Shown: positions 21,038 through 34,530 of the stretch, piece by piece | Numbering within the stretch: the stretch's first letter is position 1 | Layout of the letters: each line of letters starts with the position of its first letter | NCBI GenBank assembly: GCA_954871525.1 | Contig: OX940861.1 | Coordinates: 15,794,842 to 15,858,841, forward strand | Direction of reading: 5' to 3' | Length of the DNA: 64,000 nucleotides | From: Parietaria judaica | Taxonomy: Eukaryota; Streptophyta; Magnoliopsida; Rosales; Urticaceae | Translations under genes and position numbers: made by a program | Notes under the pieces: generated by a model | Databases searched by the model: none | Told to the model about the DNA's origin: nothing | The model's input: the letters and a program-made list of their open reading frames with translations, nothing else

Positions 21038-24000
21038 TCAAGATTTAGCGCTTGGCTTCGATGCCATGTGCCTTTCAATCAACTTATCCACAAAAGCACG
21101 GATCTGTAAATGGAGAATATAGTTTAGACAAATTGGATGAGATTGAACTCATACTCGACAGAGTAAAATATTATTTCCTAGAAAGCGATGGAATAGACGG
21201 GGATTTCACCATCACAGTAAAGAAAAATCGAAAAAGAATTAAAAAATAAGGCACCTTGTTCTTGCGCTTGTAATCAAGAAACTCGGACACAGCCATAGCT
21301 TTTTCTGCATCTGTCGCTTGCTCCATGACCTGAAGGTGGGATTTCATACTTTGGTTAATACATATACCGTCTTATCATTTTTATTCAACACGAATAAAAT
21401 TAGATGGAAATAAAACCGACCTTAGTTGCGCTTTTCTTCATAATTGACTTGTAGCCTTCTCTGTCTATTTTTTTAGCTTTATACAGAGGCATAAGCAGCG
21501 ACGCAACATAGTCTACCACAGCTTGTTTTATACGGTCCGCCCCACGATGATGACTTTTCACCGAATCCTTATTAACTGTCACATGTGAAAGAGAGCTCTC
21601 GTTCGGGCGTCCATCGTACTGCCATGTCGGCTGTCTTGAGCTTGCATTTGAATCTTCCTCATCTCTGATCTGCTCGTTCGGATCAAAGAAGTGGGAATCA
21701 GCCGCCTCTGCCTGAGACTGCCACCTGTCAATTGCGTGATAATCCTTAATCCCCACACTGCCAGCTACGTCAACCCACGCCTTCGTCAAAATGCTGCTCT
21801 CAGCAGCAACGCTCTCTCCTGAGTGCTCTCTCAAGTTCAGATGACCAGCCATCTCGTTTGAATCAGCTGAAACACGAGAGTTGTCGAGGTTGACACATGT
21901 GGCGGAGAAGTCAACGGACCAGTCCCTTACTCTGCAATTCCTTGAGTCTATTTCCGATGCGCAGTCTTGTCTTCCTGAAACGGCACCGGACCATTTCTTC
22001 CTGAGGTCGTTTTCGTCCACTTGAACATATTGCTCACGTCTAGCAAATTTGTGGAACGAGGGAATCTTGGGAAGCTGCAGTAATGTGTTGCTCTTTGCTT
22101 CTGAAGACGCATATGCCTGCAATGCACAGCTATCACTTGGAGAGTTCCTAACACAGAGAGATGATTTTTTTCTAGGTGGATTCCTTTGATTTTCAACAAT
22201 TTGGCAGCTGTCAATAGCAATAACACTGACCAGTGCTGTTTTTACAATTACATATAATTAAACTTTGGTCGATGCCATTATCTAATGCTGATAAATGCAG
22301 ATGATAATTTTTTTATACACTTGGGAGAAAACGCTTTATAGAAGTCCAGGTGTAGGCTTTGTAAATTATGACCTAAAATGGCTTTTTTTTGTTCAGGGGT
22401 ATTAGAGGTATTTAACAATAAATATAGAATTCGGGTTTCCATTCCTATAAAATAAATAGGTGCCTCAATAAAATTTTCTTTTATGTTTGATTAGTGGAAT
22501 TTCATGTTGACCATCACTGGGGAGAGTTTTCAGGTCTCGCTCTTTAATTAGCGACTGGGGTTATGTTTATCAATAAAGAATTCTTTTCGTGTTTGATTTA
22601 TATCTCAGGTTCTATCACCAGCTGAGTGGAAAATATTACATGATAAGAAGATCCAAACAATGTTTAACATTGACACTTACATTACTGGAATATTGATCAA
22701 CTGTAAGTATATCTCTAACAATTTAAGGAGATATGAAATACAAAAACGACATACCTCTGCAGCCGCAAGAGCTGCAGCCTGGGCTGCTTCTGCGGCGGCA
22801 AAAGCAGCTTTTTCTTCTTCGGTCATAGCCTCAGCATCTAATTCTACATTGCCTAATTTTCCATTCAAAGCACCTTGATTTGAGTGCAAAGGCGGTTTTC
22901 CAGAGACTGGGTCTTTAAAGCTCTTTCTTTTCGAGGAGTCCGCACTCGCTGATTGCCTTGAGAATTTCGATCCACCACTGGAAGCTTTTTCTTTGCGGAA
23001 GACTTCTAGCCACACATTAACTAGCTGACTTGCTATGGCACGTATGTCCCGACTCGTATGAACACAAACCTTTTCTTTCACGGTTTTCCCTATCCCTAAA
23101 ATTTACATTACAAACAAAAAGGTCTTAAGTAGTAGAAAGAAACTTTGTTATTGTGATCGTGCCATTGTTTTGGATCGTGATGTTTCCATGTTAATAATAT
23201 CTTTTGAGTATGTCTTGTTATTTATTAGGTTTAACTAAGTTTAAGGAATTGGGTTTAAGCAATGACAAAGAAAAAAACAAAAGCCAAAGTATTATTCAGA
23301 AATTAGCTTAGTCAATCGGTTTAGTTTTTCTCTTGGGTTTTTAGGATAGACTCTAAAACAATAGTTATATAGTTTATTACATAACATAATTAAAACAGAA
23401 ATAAATTGACTAAGCAATATAAAAGTGGGTGTCCATAACAAAACCCATACCAGACAAACGCACGGCAAGTAAATCCGTTGAGACAAGCACAAGGAGACGA
23501 ACACAATGTCTCAAGAGTTGGGTACCATCCTTCCCCATTGAGTCCTATTAAGGTTTTACAAATCAGAACACATTAACAATCGTGTTTTAATGTTATTAGT
23601 AGATATGTCTTACGATTAGGAAACTTGAGTTACCAGTATCCACAAGTTGAGGTTACTCAGCCCTTCTTTTGTGCCGGCAAAAGACTTCAAAGTTTCAGCA
23701 CGAAGTTTCAACAATTCTTTCACCAGATGCAACCGTCCAGCATTTGCTTTTGCATTGAAGAACATATCCTTTAAAAGAGATTCCATGGTTAATAGCTTAG
23801 TTCCATCCAAAGAGTCCTTATAAAGGACATTCGAAAGCTCCACCGCGTCAAGTCTCCGTATTATGTCCCTAACTTCATCTCTCTCAGATTCTGATTGTCT
23901 ATGCATATCCTCCATAGCCTCGGCTTCGGCTGTGTAATCATTTCCAGTGGTCAATATATCAATGATACGTACCGCCTCTCGAAGCCCACTCATCATAGCA

Positions 24001-27000
24001 CCACCCACTGTGTCAGGGTGCTCCTTGCAAGTGGCTTCTCCGGCGAAAAACAAGCACTTCTCAACGGGTCGGCCCAAAACGTCGTAATCTTCTCCAGACG
24101 ATCCCACAGCGACGTATGAATAGGCACCGTAGCTAAACGGGTCCTGACCCCAATCCGTCACTATTGACCCAACCGGGTCGGGGACCGATTCCTCACCAAA
24201 TAATTTACGAAGAACTGCCACTGCATGTTTTACGTGGTCAGAAGAGCTAGTGTTTTGACCGTCTATGGCCGCTTTACCAACCAGCAGTGCGATGAGAACA
24301 GGAGCGCCGACCGTTTTTTTAATATTCCAGAACATAAAACACTGCCCTCTATTATTTGTTTCCTCAGCAGTTGCTCCAAAGTAATCCACCGAATCATCCC
24401 AAAAGACTTCGGGAAATTCTAATACCACCTTGTTAAGAACTCCGAATCCCAACCTCTGGACCGATGATTGTTTCCAATGCGGTAATGGAGGGGAGAATTT
24501 TATTGTTTCTGCTTTCAAGCAGCCAAGAGGGACTGTGATTAGAACAGCATCACCGAGAAACTCAGCGCCATTTGAAGTGGAAACTTTGACACTGTTTGAG
24601 TTGTATGACACGTCTGTTACGATGTGGTTTAAGTGAATGCAAAGCCCTTCTGAGAGAGTATCGACGACCTTACTGTAACCACCTTTTATCATGCAATGAG
24701 CTCCTCCAAATCCGCCATAAACGTCATCCTGGTTCCAGTAAGGAAGAGACACTTCCTTGAGAAGAGCTGCACAACCATACTCCAGGTTGGCAAAATGCCA
24801 ATCCATGACCCTTCTCTCAAGAGGACTCAAAAGGTCAACGTTAGGCTCGATATTTACACTACCATTCATGACAGGGAAATGTTTCTTCTCTTCCAAATTA
24901 CATCCAAGCCTAGCCTTGCGACGCGTTTCCAAGGCATATTCCAAACCCTCTTCAAGAGACATTTTCATGGCGTGCTCCCCTTTCTGTGCAACAAGCAAGA
25001 TCATATCATCCAGAAGACTGTTGAACTCGGATTCCAAAGCTTCATCTAAATCCGAAGCAACTTTTTGAGCTGTGACGGTGTCATAAAGAGGGCAATCACT
25101 GTTTAAGATGGTTAACTCCAAACCTAATTGAGCACAAATCAATGATGTTGGATCTGGTCTCCTTTCAGTGTCCATATCAGCTTCAATGCCGGTAATAATG
25201 CTAGCACCAAGATCCACAGGAACAGAAAGAGACGAGCTGTCAGTGTATACACGACCTCCTACTCTGTTTCTGGCTTCTAATATAACGACAGAAAACCCTT
25301 GTCGCGCCAGGTGACGCGCAGCGGTTAACCCAGCGGGTCCAGCTCCTATAATGATTATTTTCTTTCTGGCGTCAGTAGAAAATTGCCCATCGTAATTGCT
25401 CTCAACTTTCTTGTTAGACACGGATAGAATATGACACGAGTCATCTTTGCTGACATCTAATATCTCACCAGAAGGTTTAGAATCTAAATTGTCCACTCTT
25501 TCTGCAAAATCTGTGCCTATATTACCATTTTGTGTTAAGTCAACGAAATATTCTCTGGGTTCTTCTACTTTGGGTAATAGCTCGCCTTCTTTTGCGCTTT
25601 CATGTGTTTGGTCTGGGTCGTTTAAGATAAACTCATCCTTTGCTTCATTCAACGTCGTCGAACTCTTAAACTGACCGGTAATGAAGGAAACTCCATCCTC
25701 GGAATCAGCAACTGAGATGCCAGAACTTTCTACAAAAGTCTTTTCACTGAGAAGTTTATAATTTTGTTCAGAACTTCGTTCAGTTTTATCCTTTACAGAC
25801 GCAATTCCAAAATTTATGAATCCCTGTCAAAAAGTTTGTTGAGGTAGGAGTTCAATTAGAACAAAAGCTGAATATGATATTCTGCTTACAAGCTAAAACA
25901 ATTCAGTATTATAGTGGTGAATAAAAAAGGAAATGAAAAACATATAAATTACAAAATGAGTAACAATAAACCAAATTACCCTCTGATCGAGGAAAGCAAA
26001 GACCTCCCTAATCAGGGAAGCACGAGGTGATTCATTTGCAGAAGCAGATTCTGTAACCCCAAAGTCAGAAAGAGGCAAAATCCGAGTGACGTCTTTATTC
26101 CAGAGAGCCAAAATCTGATTCCTGCATTACACCAAGTGTTTGAACTATTTTCACTTATTCTTTCAAAAGACAAGTATATAAACATTCACTATGAGTAGTA
26201 CAAATATAATCTTAACTAATACATATCCTTAATGAAACTACCTAATTCGCAATAGCTACAACAATAACTAGCTACATTCAATTGCTAAATATTAACACAT
26301 TCCCTAGCCTTATATATCTACAGTCAATGGGAGTTTTACCGAAATTTGAAGACAAACCAATTTTACACAAAGATTCAATAGATAATAGTATGCTAACCTG
26401 CATTGCAAATAGTCATGGACCCCACCTCGGCGCTTCAAGATCTCCTTGAATATAATCTTCTCAACTGGACCCACGGCCCGAGCTTTAAGCCCAGATGATA
26501 CTGCTGCTGCTCCACCACCCTCAGCATCAATCTCATTACTCAAAGAAGGATCAAATCTCACTCTTGACCCGAATGAACGGTCATCAATCAAACTCTCCCA
26601 GTCAGCATCGCCCTCGTAAGCCATGTCTCCATGCCTGTGCTTCTTGTGTTTGCGCATAGTACGATTGACAGATAGCTTACTTTCTTTGTTTACAGTGTCT
26701 GGTAAAGATAGCGTCTCATCCAGGTAACTTTCATTTTCATCTGGAGCCACATCATCACCGTTTGAAACACCATCCTGACTTTGAACACAATTTGCTTTAA
26801 TCGGAGAGGCGCTTTGATCGATATGAGTAGCTGCAGGAGCAGAAACATGATCGGCTTCCTCCATGTACATGCAATTTTCTTCGTTGTTGGGCAGATGAAA
26901 TTGTTTACAAAATTGAGCCGAGTCAGAATCAAGCTCATTTCGGCACTCTGATGGCTCAGATGTCTTGACAAGATCCTGCAATGGACTGTGTGAAAGATGA

Positions 27001-28010
27001 CTAGAGCTCTCTTTTGGGTCCTTTGAAATTTCCTCATTGAGCAGCCGTAACGGAGCATTTTCTGCAACATTCATAGATACGGGGTCTTCGGATGAGCATC
27101 GTTTTGTTTCATCTTTTAACATGCAGGTTTTCAAGGCAGATTCCGAATGTTGAAACATTGTATTCTGCTGGCTATTATCAATACATACGTTACCTGAGGT
27201 ACATTGATCCGTTGTGTGCCCCTCTTGAACATTTGCATCAAAGTCCCTAGTGGCTTCATCGTGCAGATTGGAAAGACATTGTGACAGCTCACCATGTTCT
27301 CTATCGTTGAGCCTCAAGCTCTCCACCGATGAAGAACGTCCGAGACTTGTCTCGTTGTCTTCTCTCGGATCATTATTTGCACGAGACTTTTTGATCGAAC
27401 CAGATTTCGCCTTGCTAAAAAACGATGATAAGGAGTCCTCCAAATGAGCGTCGGAAGCAGCATCACTAGTATGTTCCTCAACTGTCATGCTTGGAACCTT
27501 CTTATCCTTCAAAAGAGAGCACCCTGATCCCATAGACTCTGAACCAGCATCACTTTTCTTCGTGTTCAAGTTAGCCATGGGTCTTTTGGCCTTTCCTTTG
27601 GTCCTGTTCCCTACGACATCTATCACCACGTCAGATCCACCGTTACACAATAAAGATATTTTTTCTTCCGTTTTCGATATTGATTTCACATCTGAGCAAT
27701 TGTCCTCCATCGTTCCGATGACACCGGGATCAGAAGACTCGCCCATAATAAATGAAGAACTCTTCCCCTTCTTAGTTCCCGCAACAGGACCCTTCTTCAA
27801 CCCTTTCAACTTCTTCCGCAAACTCGCCAAAGTATCTTCCATTCCGCCGAAACCATCATCCTCTACCTCAGCCTTCTTTACCTTCTTCGGGTTCCTCGGT
27901 CTCTTCAACTTCAGCAACGACCCAATCGGCTCATCGTCATCGGAATCAAGACAAGCATCCGCTTGCTTCGATCTTCTCTTCGAACCAGACTTCCTCTCCT
28001 CCCCATCCAT
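21038..28010 (-). CDS. LDL3: LSD1-like histone H3K4 demethylase of the LDL3 type
   Basis: Eight minus-strand exons, 26398-28010, 25980-26121, 23634-25823, 23451-23544, 22755-23095, 21421-22116, 21255-21329 and 21038-21103, join in frame to 1738 residues, close to Arabidopsis LDL3. The N-terminus (MDGEERKSGSKRRSK, then DSDDDEPIGSLLKLKRP) is diagnostic. A SWIRM domain spans roughly residues 510-600 across exons 1-3. The FAD amine-oxidase domain follows at about 740-1210, with IIIIGAGPAGL, NRVGGRVY, the LSD1-type Lys in LNKVVLEFPEVFWD and the C-terminal FAD motif FFAGEAT. There is no LSD1 tower insert. The C-terminal tail holds an Ala/Glu-rich helix (exon 5) and an end (DYVASLLMPLYKAKKID to ERHMASKPSAKS) that matches the SRI-like Pol II contact region reported for LDL3. 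It removes methyl groups from H3K4 in the nucleus using FAD. The start at 28010 gives the family N-terminus; the frame is open further upstream. One donor, after exon 6, is GTCGGT. Confidence 0.95.
22487..22605. repeat. Short dispersed repeat in an LDL3 intron
   Basis: Shares AGTGGAA, TGGGGAGAGTTTTCAGGTCT and TTTATCAATAAAGAATTCTT with 13093-13215. It lies in the intron between exons 5 and 6. Confidence 0.55.
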
Positions 28011-28446
28011 ATTTTCAGCCCCGTCTCCCCTAAAAATCTCACAAAAATCGTCTCTTTTCCGTAACCCTAGCCCAGCTTCAATGCCCAAATCAACAGGGAT
28101 CGATCTCCAACAAGAATCATGACTTCGCACCATCCAGAATCAAACGCTCATACTAACCTGTGCCCTAATTAAAATTCCACTCCAAACGTCCAAATCACTA
28201 CACGCATCAATACCTACAATCCAAACAAAAGACATAATAAAACTACTATGAAGAAAGAAGAAAAAAAAAAAACTCCATCAATCAACGACCTCGCTCATTG
28301 CAAATCACATAGTGCCTACAAATTTTCCGAAATTCAGCTCAAGCTAACACAGCTCGAACCGGAAAATAAAAAACTGAAATTCAAAAGGAATGCGAGAGAG
28401 ATAAAATCGGTCTAGGGTTTAATACGGATTGTGATTGGGCACGAAG

Positions 28447-28485
<39 letters not shown>

Positions 28486-28620
28486 AATGAATCGGACCTG
28501 CTAGTGTGAGTGAGTGACGTTAATGGATTCGGCGAGGACGAAGGAGCTTCGGGTCTCGCTGACGAATTGCTAATTTTCGCTATGTACAAGTGCTAGGATA
28601 TTAAAATAATATTAAAAATA
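28011..28620 (-). promoter_or_regulatory. LDL3 5' UTR and promoter region with a GA repeat
   Basis: A (GA)n tract occupies about 28450-28480 on the plus strand, so it is a CT tract on the transcribed strand of LDL3, as is common near plant transcription starts. An upstream intron may end at about 28140. The exact transcription start cannot be placed. Confidence 0.45.
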
Positions 28621-29154
28621 AAAACAAAATAAAAAGAAATTATATATATATATATATATCAGCCTATCAGGTTCTAATTCTATCTATAAAAAAATATATA
28701 TGTAAATCGATAAAGGATACCATTAAGAAAAGAATCCATCGAATAGTTACCGGATTGAATACGTGGTTTTTTATTTTAAATTGAGAAGCTGTAGTAAAAT
28801 CACTCGTGATCGTGCTAAACTTGCAATTAAAATTGTATGAAATATTGTTTGATTAGAGTATATTCTTTCGGTTGTTGAACATTTTCTTTTAAATGATTCA
28901 AGTTATAATCAGAGAGTTTTAACCCTTGTTCGACGTTCGCTTGGTTGTTATCAATAATAATGTAATGTAGAGTATTCTTACCCCCTGAGCCGCACTTGTT
29001 TGGACAGTGGCGTAACCACGTACATACTAGTATATTAACAAAATATCAAGAGACTGCGTCTCTCCTTTTCATCTTTTCGCCCTTCGATCACCTCTCATTC
29101 TCCATCTTCCTTGCCTAGCCAGCTCGAATTGTCGCCATCGCCGTGTACATACTA
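28621..29154. other. Intergenic AT-rich DNA
   Basis: Contains a short (TA)n tract at 28640-28660. No gene is supported. Confidence 0.5.

Positions 29155-29221
<67 letters not shown>
29155..29221. repeat. (GT)n(AT)n microsatellite
   Basis: About 8 GT units run directly into about 25 AT units. The short ORF reading through it is an artefact of the repeat. Confidence 0.97.
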
Positions 29222-29223
<2 letters not shown>

Positions 29224-29797
29224 CACAGAGTCGATTCTTACCCCGCCGTCGCTGCGAAACTCACACAGCCGGTACTCGCCCTCGTTCGTTGCGACTCAGT
29301 TCTCCCCCTAGTTGTCGTTGCGAATCGCACACAGACGGTCACGTACGTAACGATGTACTCTCTCCGCCTTGCTTTCATTATTAATTTGCATCACATGCTA
29401 GTGTGCGTATGATTAGTTTGACGCTTACAAAGAAAAACTGATAAAATTTGCGACGTATCATCCACAAGATTTCCCATTAGCTGACCTTATTCATCTCAAC
29501 AATCAACTTGCCAACTACTTCTTGATTTGACCTCATCAAAAGAGTTTCAAGGTTTGAAAGGGCTTGAGGCTCTTGTTAGTAAAATGGTTCCAAAGAAAAA
29601 AAAAGTGTTACGTATTCGTATATCTATAAAATCATCACTTTGGCACTAATCTTGCACTTGGCTACTACACCTGTGGAGATAGTTTTTTTTTTTACTATGA
29701 ACATCATTGTATAGGGCGATTCACACCGCCGTGCAGTCACAAAAATACACAAACCAACACATCCATTTGCACAAATGGATGGGTATCTTTGATTGAT

Positions 29798-30305
29798 TGT
29801 TATTACGAGAGGGCTCGGTTTCTTCCGTTTATAGCTTGGAACTTCGGAGAGGAAAAACGAATACACACACAGGCTAACTGAGAGACGTCTTCCCTTTTAT
29901 CCAACGACCCTTCTCTATTTATAGAGAAGCTCTTACGCCCTAGGCTCGAATCCCGTGGATGATCCTCTGATGGTCCCCCCCCCCCCCTCAGATATTCCGT
30001 GGTCCCCCCTTCTGGCATCCTCTGTCGAAATCAAGGAGGCTCGTTTCCACCAACATTGTCGCCTGCCACCTCCTGAGCGCGCTGCCCATCATTTAATACC
30101 TGAGTCGTACGCTCTTGTCGTATCTTCCAGGGTTGCACTAGGCCCTAATGGGCCTCCCCCTCGACCGTGGGCCTCGTCGTCCAAACAAGATCAACGAGCT
30201 TGGGCTCAGGGCCCATCACCCACTTGCCGACCTCCACCCCGTCGTTTCATTGGAAAACGACAAGTGTAAAGTTGAGGGTGGATTTGACCAAATCCGACCT
30301 TAACA
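29798..30305 (-). repeat. Probable solo LTR
   Basis: On the minus strand the segment opens TGTTAAGGTCGGATTTGG at 30305 and closes CCCTCTCGTAATAACA at 29798, giving TG...CA ends about 508 bp apart. It has a TATA box (CTATAAATAG) on the minus strand at about 29913-29930 and higher GC content than its flanks. No internal retroelement sequence follows on either side. The five-base flanks do not match, so the edges may be off or the flanks mutated. A run of 13 C lies at 29975-29987. Confidence 0.6.
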
Positions 30306-32640
30306 ATCATCAAGACTCGATTACAAAATTGAATGAGAGACACATTTATTATGCTTGTGTACATTGAGACAGATATTTCTATTTCTATTGACAAAGAATC
30401 TATTATGCAATACTTCGAAGAGATGAAAACGCGTCGTAATATTTTGTATTAGATAACATTGTTTATTTGTAGATGTTACAATGTTATTATGTGATTTTCA
30501 TTAGCTTGAAAGCTTTATTTTCTCCCTCTTTTTATTGAATGCATTCGCAACTGAGTTTATGCTTGATTCGTCTTATAGGTTTTGAGGCTCATCAATTCTG
30601 CGTCCGCTCTCGCGCCATTTGGGTCATCAATTCTAGCTCTGTCCTCGCTCCTCACCAAGTTCGTCGCGGGTTTTGTCTTTGTTTTTTCTTACATCAGTTA
30701 TTTATAGTTTTTTTAAATTATAAAATGTTATTGTTAGGATGTTGAAATATTATAAAAAGGTATCGGATACCGGCTTTAGTTGTTGCGATTATTGATAACT
30801 GTGTGCTTGATTTTTTTTTTTAAGTTACATTAGGCATCACTTGCATCGAGTTTGGGTGAATTGATGCATTTTTCTTAATAAATGAACAATAAAATTTACT
30901 CATTTTTTCATTATTAAATATGTTAAATGTAGCGCATTCTTTTGTTTACTTGTTTATTTTTTTTAGAATATCAATTTAAAAGATGAATTTTTTGTTACTC
31001 TTAGTATGCAACAAAAAACGAAAAAGACAATTAAACCACTCTTATCGTACCAGATATGCAACAGAAAAAAAAATCTAAAACGACAGCATATAAACAGTTT
31101 AGTGAAACGACACTACATGAGAAAATGCCAAAAAACAACTATGGACAAAAGCGACATTATATAGTATACACAAGAATGTGCGGGGAACGACAATGGCTAT
31201 GAAACGATGAGAAAAAAACTGCATTTTTCTTGTTCGGCGTCTCTTCTCCAATCAAATCACAGTCTCTTCAGCTTCAAACCCAAGCAAGGTACTTGACTTC
31301 TTCGTTTTGATGTTGGGATTGCGGCACCATGGTTTATTTTGTGTCGTTTCGGTTTATTAACAGATGGTTTTGGTTGACTGAAGTGAAAATTTGGTTTACT
31401 AGGAACAAGGCTGGCCTAACCATTTTCGGGGCCTTGGGCGAATCATTAATATGAGGCCTTTTTTAAGACATGCAATAGGGTATTGCAGGAGGTATACGGT
31501 ATTGTAAAAATATGCAATGACGAAGACTGAATAAATCTTACAATAAACTGCATTTTACAATTAAAGAGGTGACAAGTCGTCATTGCCGCCGGTCGCTCGT
31601 CGACAAGTCCTCGTAGAGGCTACACTCCGACGATTGGGGAGAAGGATCGTCTTGGCGCTATCGGAGCGTCAAGAGACCCAACAACATCGCAGGCGTAAGT
31701 TGGCCCTATTAACTTTATAATCACCAGTAATTGTACAGTATTGCATGAGCTATGCACGCAATTTATGAACATGTATGACTCATTTGTCCTAGTACACAAT
31801 CTCTTCAACTTCGAACCCAAGCAAGGTACTTGACTTCTTCGCTGCGATGATTGTTTACTTTGTGTCGTTTCTGTTGATTAAGAGCTTGTTTTGGTTGACT
31901 AAAGTGCAGATTCTGGTTTACTAGGAGATTAGTTTAAAAAAATTACATAGAGAAAGATACACATAAGCTGTTTGTTGAACAATGTTCGTTGTTATATGAG
32001 TTTTAGTAGTTAAATTTTATGATTATATAAAGATTATGAAAGTTTCAAGGATTGGTATGTATGATAATGAGAGGTGCTAAATTGTTTTGATTTTCTTGGT
32101 AATTTTATATTGTTCATGTTAAATATTAAAAGTTGATTAAATATCAATAATTATTATCTAAAGAAATGCACACTATTTGAAAATGTTAGGCGTTACTTGT
32201 TGCGATTGTTAACAATTGTGTGTTTGATTTTTTTTTGTTTTATTATTTTAAATTACATCTGGCATCACTTAGATTGGAATCCTAGCTCCATCACTGCGTT
32301 TGGGGGACTCGATGCATTTTTCTTAATAAAAGAAAACCAATTTACTCTTTTTTTTTTCATTATGAAATATGTTAAAACGTAGCACGTCCTTTGTTTACTT
32401 GTTTATTTTTCCTTTGTTTTGGTAGACTAAAGTGCAGATTTTAATTAACTAGGAGATGATTTTGAGAAAATTACATAGAGAAAGATGCACATATGTTGTT
32501 TGTTGAACATTTTTCGGTGTTGTATCATTGTTAAATTTAATGATTATACGAAGAATATGAAAGTTTGAAGTATTGTTGTGTATGATAATGAGAAATCATA
32601 GATTGCTTTGATTTTGTTGGTGTTTTAGTTGTTCATGATA
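30306..32640. repeat. Noncoding region built of duplicated modules
   Basis: Three modules occur twice in direct orientation. Module A is at 30768-30967 and 32197-32406 (shared GATGCATTTTTCTTAATAAA). Module B is at 31268-31405 and 31798-31930 (shared AACCCAAGCAAGGTACTTGA). Module C is at 31888-32123 and 32415-32640 (shared ATTACATAGAGAAAGAT). Copies are diverged by indels. No conserved protein frame was found. A segment at about 31405-31470 (GGCTGGCCTAACCATTTTCG, then GGGGCCTTGGGCGAA) resembles the tip of the hAT element at 60683. Confidence 0.65.
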
Positions 32641-33615
32641 AGTCAAGCTGGCCCACGTTGCCAAAAAGCCAGCCGCCGTTTGTTTCTCAACTCGAACGAG
32701 AGACTTGCGTGAAGTTCCATACGAGACGCGTCAAAACGCGTGCAAATGGGGCCATTTCTTGAGCCAGGCGTCTCGTCTTGGTTTGGCCGCAAAGGAGTGA
32801 ATTTAATTTTTATTTTTTCTGCTGCGAATGATTGGGCAGCTTGAGCGATAATAACATTATTATCATTTGCAAATGGACCCATGTTCTGTTTGAGTGGGAG
32901 GTTTTTTTTATTGCGGCTAAAGTAGCTGGGTTATGTACTATTTAAAATAAACTGTATTTATAATAATTAATCAAACATTTTAATAAATAAATTATGTTTA
33001 TAATTATTAATATTATTTGAATAGTTTAATATGTAATAAAATAAGTAATAAATCATAGTTAATATGAACACGGAAATATATAAAATGAGTTTGTATTATT
33101 TATAAGATGCCTCGTTAAAACGAGTATTATTATCCAAATCAAAATTTTAGCTCTTTTGATATCTGTGGACGAAAAAACTATCAATTTATCGATATTGTTT
33201 TTTGCCCGCCACAAATCAATAGATTTTCTAATCTTTTCAATATATTTCGAAATGGTTGAGTCGCCCGATTTAACGATTAAGTTAATGACATGACATGCAC
33301 AACGTTGATTTAGTAATTAAATATAGGGTAAAAAGTTTAAAATTCAGATAGAAAGTGGGTTAAAAATTAAAGTATAATAAATTAAGTGGTTGAAAATAGA
33401 TAAATGGTAGAAAAGGGGTATTAATGCCGCAGTAAATAAATTGTAGAGTAAATGCTTATCTTCCTGGCGCTCACCACACGCGACACTGTCATCTCGTCAC
33501 GTGACAGCCGCAACTCGAGAGCCTTCGCCACGTGTGCACGCGTCCATCATCTCCCGTTTCGTATTGCACGCGTTGGTTTGAACGCGTTCTCCAAGGCCAC
33601 CTTGAATGATAAGTG
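32641..33615. other. Intergenic sequence
   Basis: Includes a moderately GC-rich patch at 32645-32780 and another at 33450-33590, each with one short ORF that I do not recognise. The rest is AT-rich with nothing to call. Confidence 0.4.
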
Positions 33616-33621
33616 TGAAAA

Positions 33622-33840
33622 TCTATATATATAAAAGAACAATGATTTCGAGAATCGTGTCAGTCAAAAAACAATCAATTTGAGCCTCATTATTTTTTCT
33701 CAGATTTTTTATTAATTTATTAATAGAACCTATATATATATAAAAAGACAATGATTTCGTGAATCGTGTCGGTCAAAAACGATCAATTTGAGCCTCATTC
33801 TTTTTTCTCAATTTTTTTTATTTATTTATTTATAGAAAAA
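33622..33840. repeat. Tandem pair of Helitron-like 5' ends
   Basis: TCTATATATATAAAAGAACAATGATTTCG at 33622 (described by its start, TCTATATATATAAAAG) is followed at about 33731 by a copy starting CCTATATATATATAAAAAG. Both continue with GATCAATTTGAGCCTCATT or a close variant. This is the usual start of plant Helitrons, and the first has an A before TC. No matching 3' end can be assigned. Confidence 0.45.
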
Positions 33841-34530
33841 AGGATAAATGAGAGAAATGCCCATTTAAACCCAAACCTTTTAAAAACTGCCCACAAGATT
33901 TACTACGATTAAAAACTACCCAAAATGTAATTTATTATGTAGAATTATTCAGGATTTCTTTTTATATAATATTCAACTTTTATTATTTAAATATTCTTAT
34001 TTTAAAGGAATTATTATACGAGATCTATTTTGAATAATATACATATCTTATTATATGAATTATATTTTTTCCTATTTTGTAGGTAGATCGTTGTCATCTC
34101 CATCTATAGTATTCATCTCCTTTGATCACCATCTCCCAAATTCCCTAGTTTCTTATAATCTCACCGATTTTTGCCATCTTCGTCGTTCATTGCCGTAAGT
34201 ACAATTCTCGTCTTCATACTCATCAATTTAATTACTCGAGGTTCGTCTCCATTCTTCGATTTATTGTTCGTTTTCTTTCATGGATTCGATTACTCTTCTA
34301 ATTATTGAGAATTTGCCGGATTCGCAGCCAACGTCTTACATTGATTCCGTCATCGGTCCCATTAACAGAGAAGATCATAAAAGTTTGTGGGGGTGATACG
34401 GTTCAATTGCGTAATTTTGGTGCAAATTTTGTCTTATACCGAGGTAAATACGATTACCCCGAACATTTGAATTTGTTTATTTTTCATTGCTTAGTTATTT
34501 TCAAGCACTCATATTAAAAGGAAACGTCTT

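Noticed and set aside
24696..25068. Overlapping plus-strand ORFs inside LDL3 exon 3
   Set aside because: They are antisense to the amine-oxidase domain.
27487..28122. Plus-strand ORF of 211 codons over LDL3 exon 1
   Set aside because: It is the antisense shadow of a well-supported coding exon.
29798..30305. Target duplication for the probable solo LTR
   Set aside because: The flanking five bases (TTGAT and ATCAT) do not match directly, so no duplication is claimed.
32643..32882. Minus-strand ORF of 79 codons
   Set aside because: No family recognised, no flanking exons and an isolated GC patch. Not enough to call a gene.
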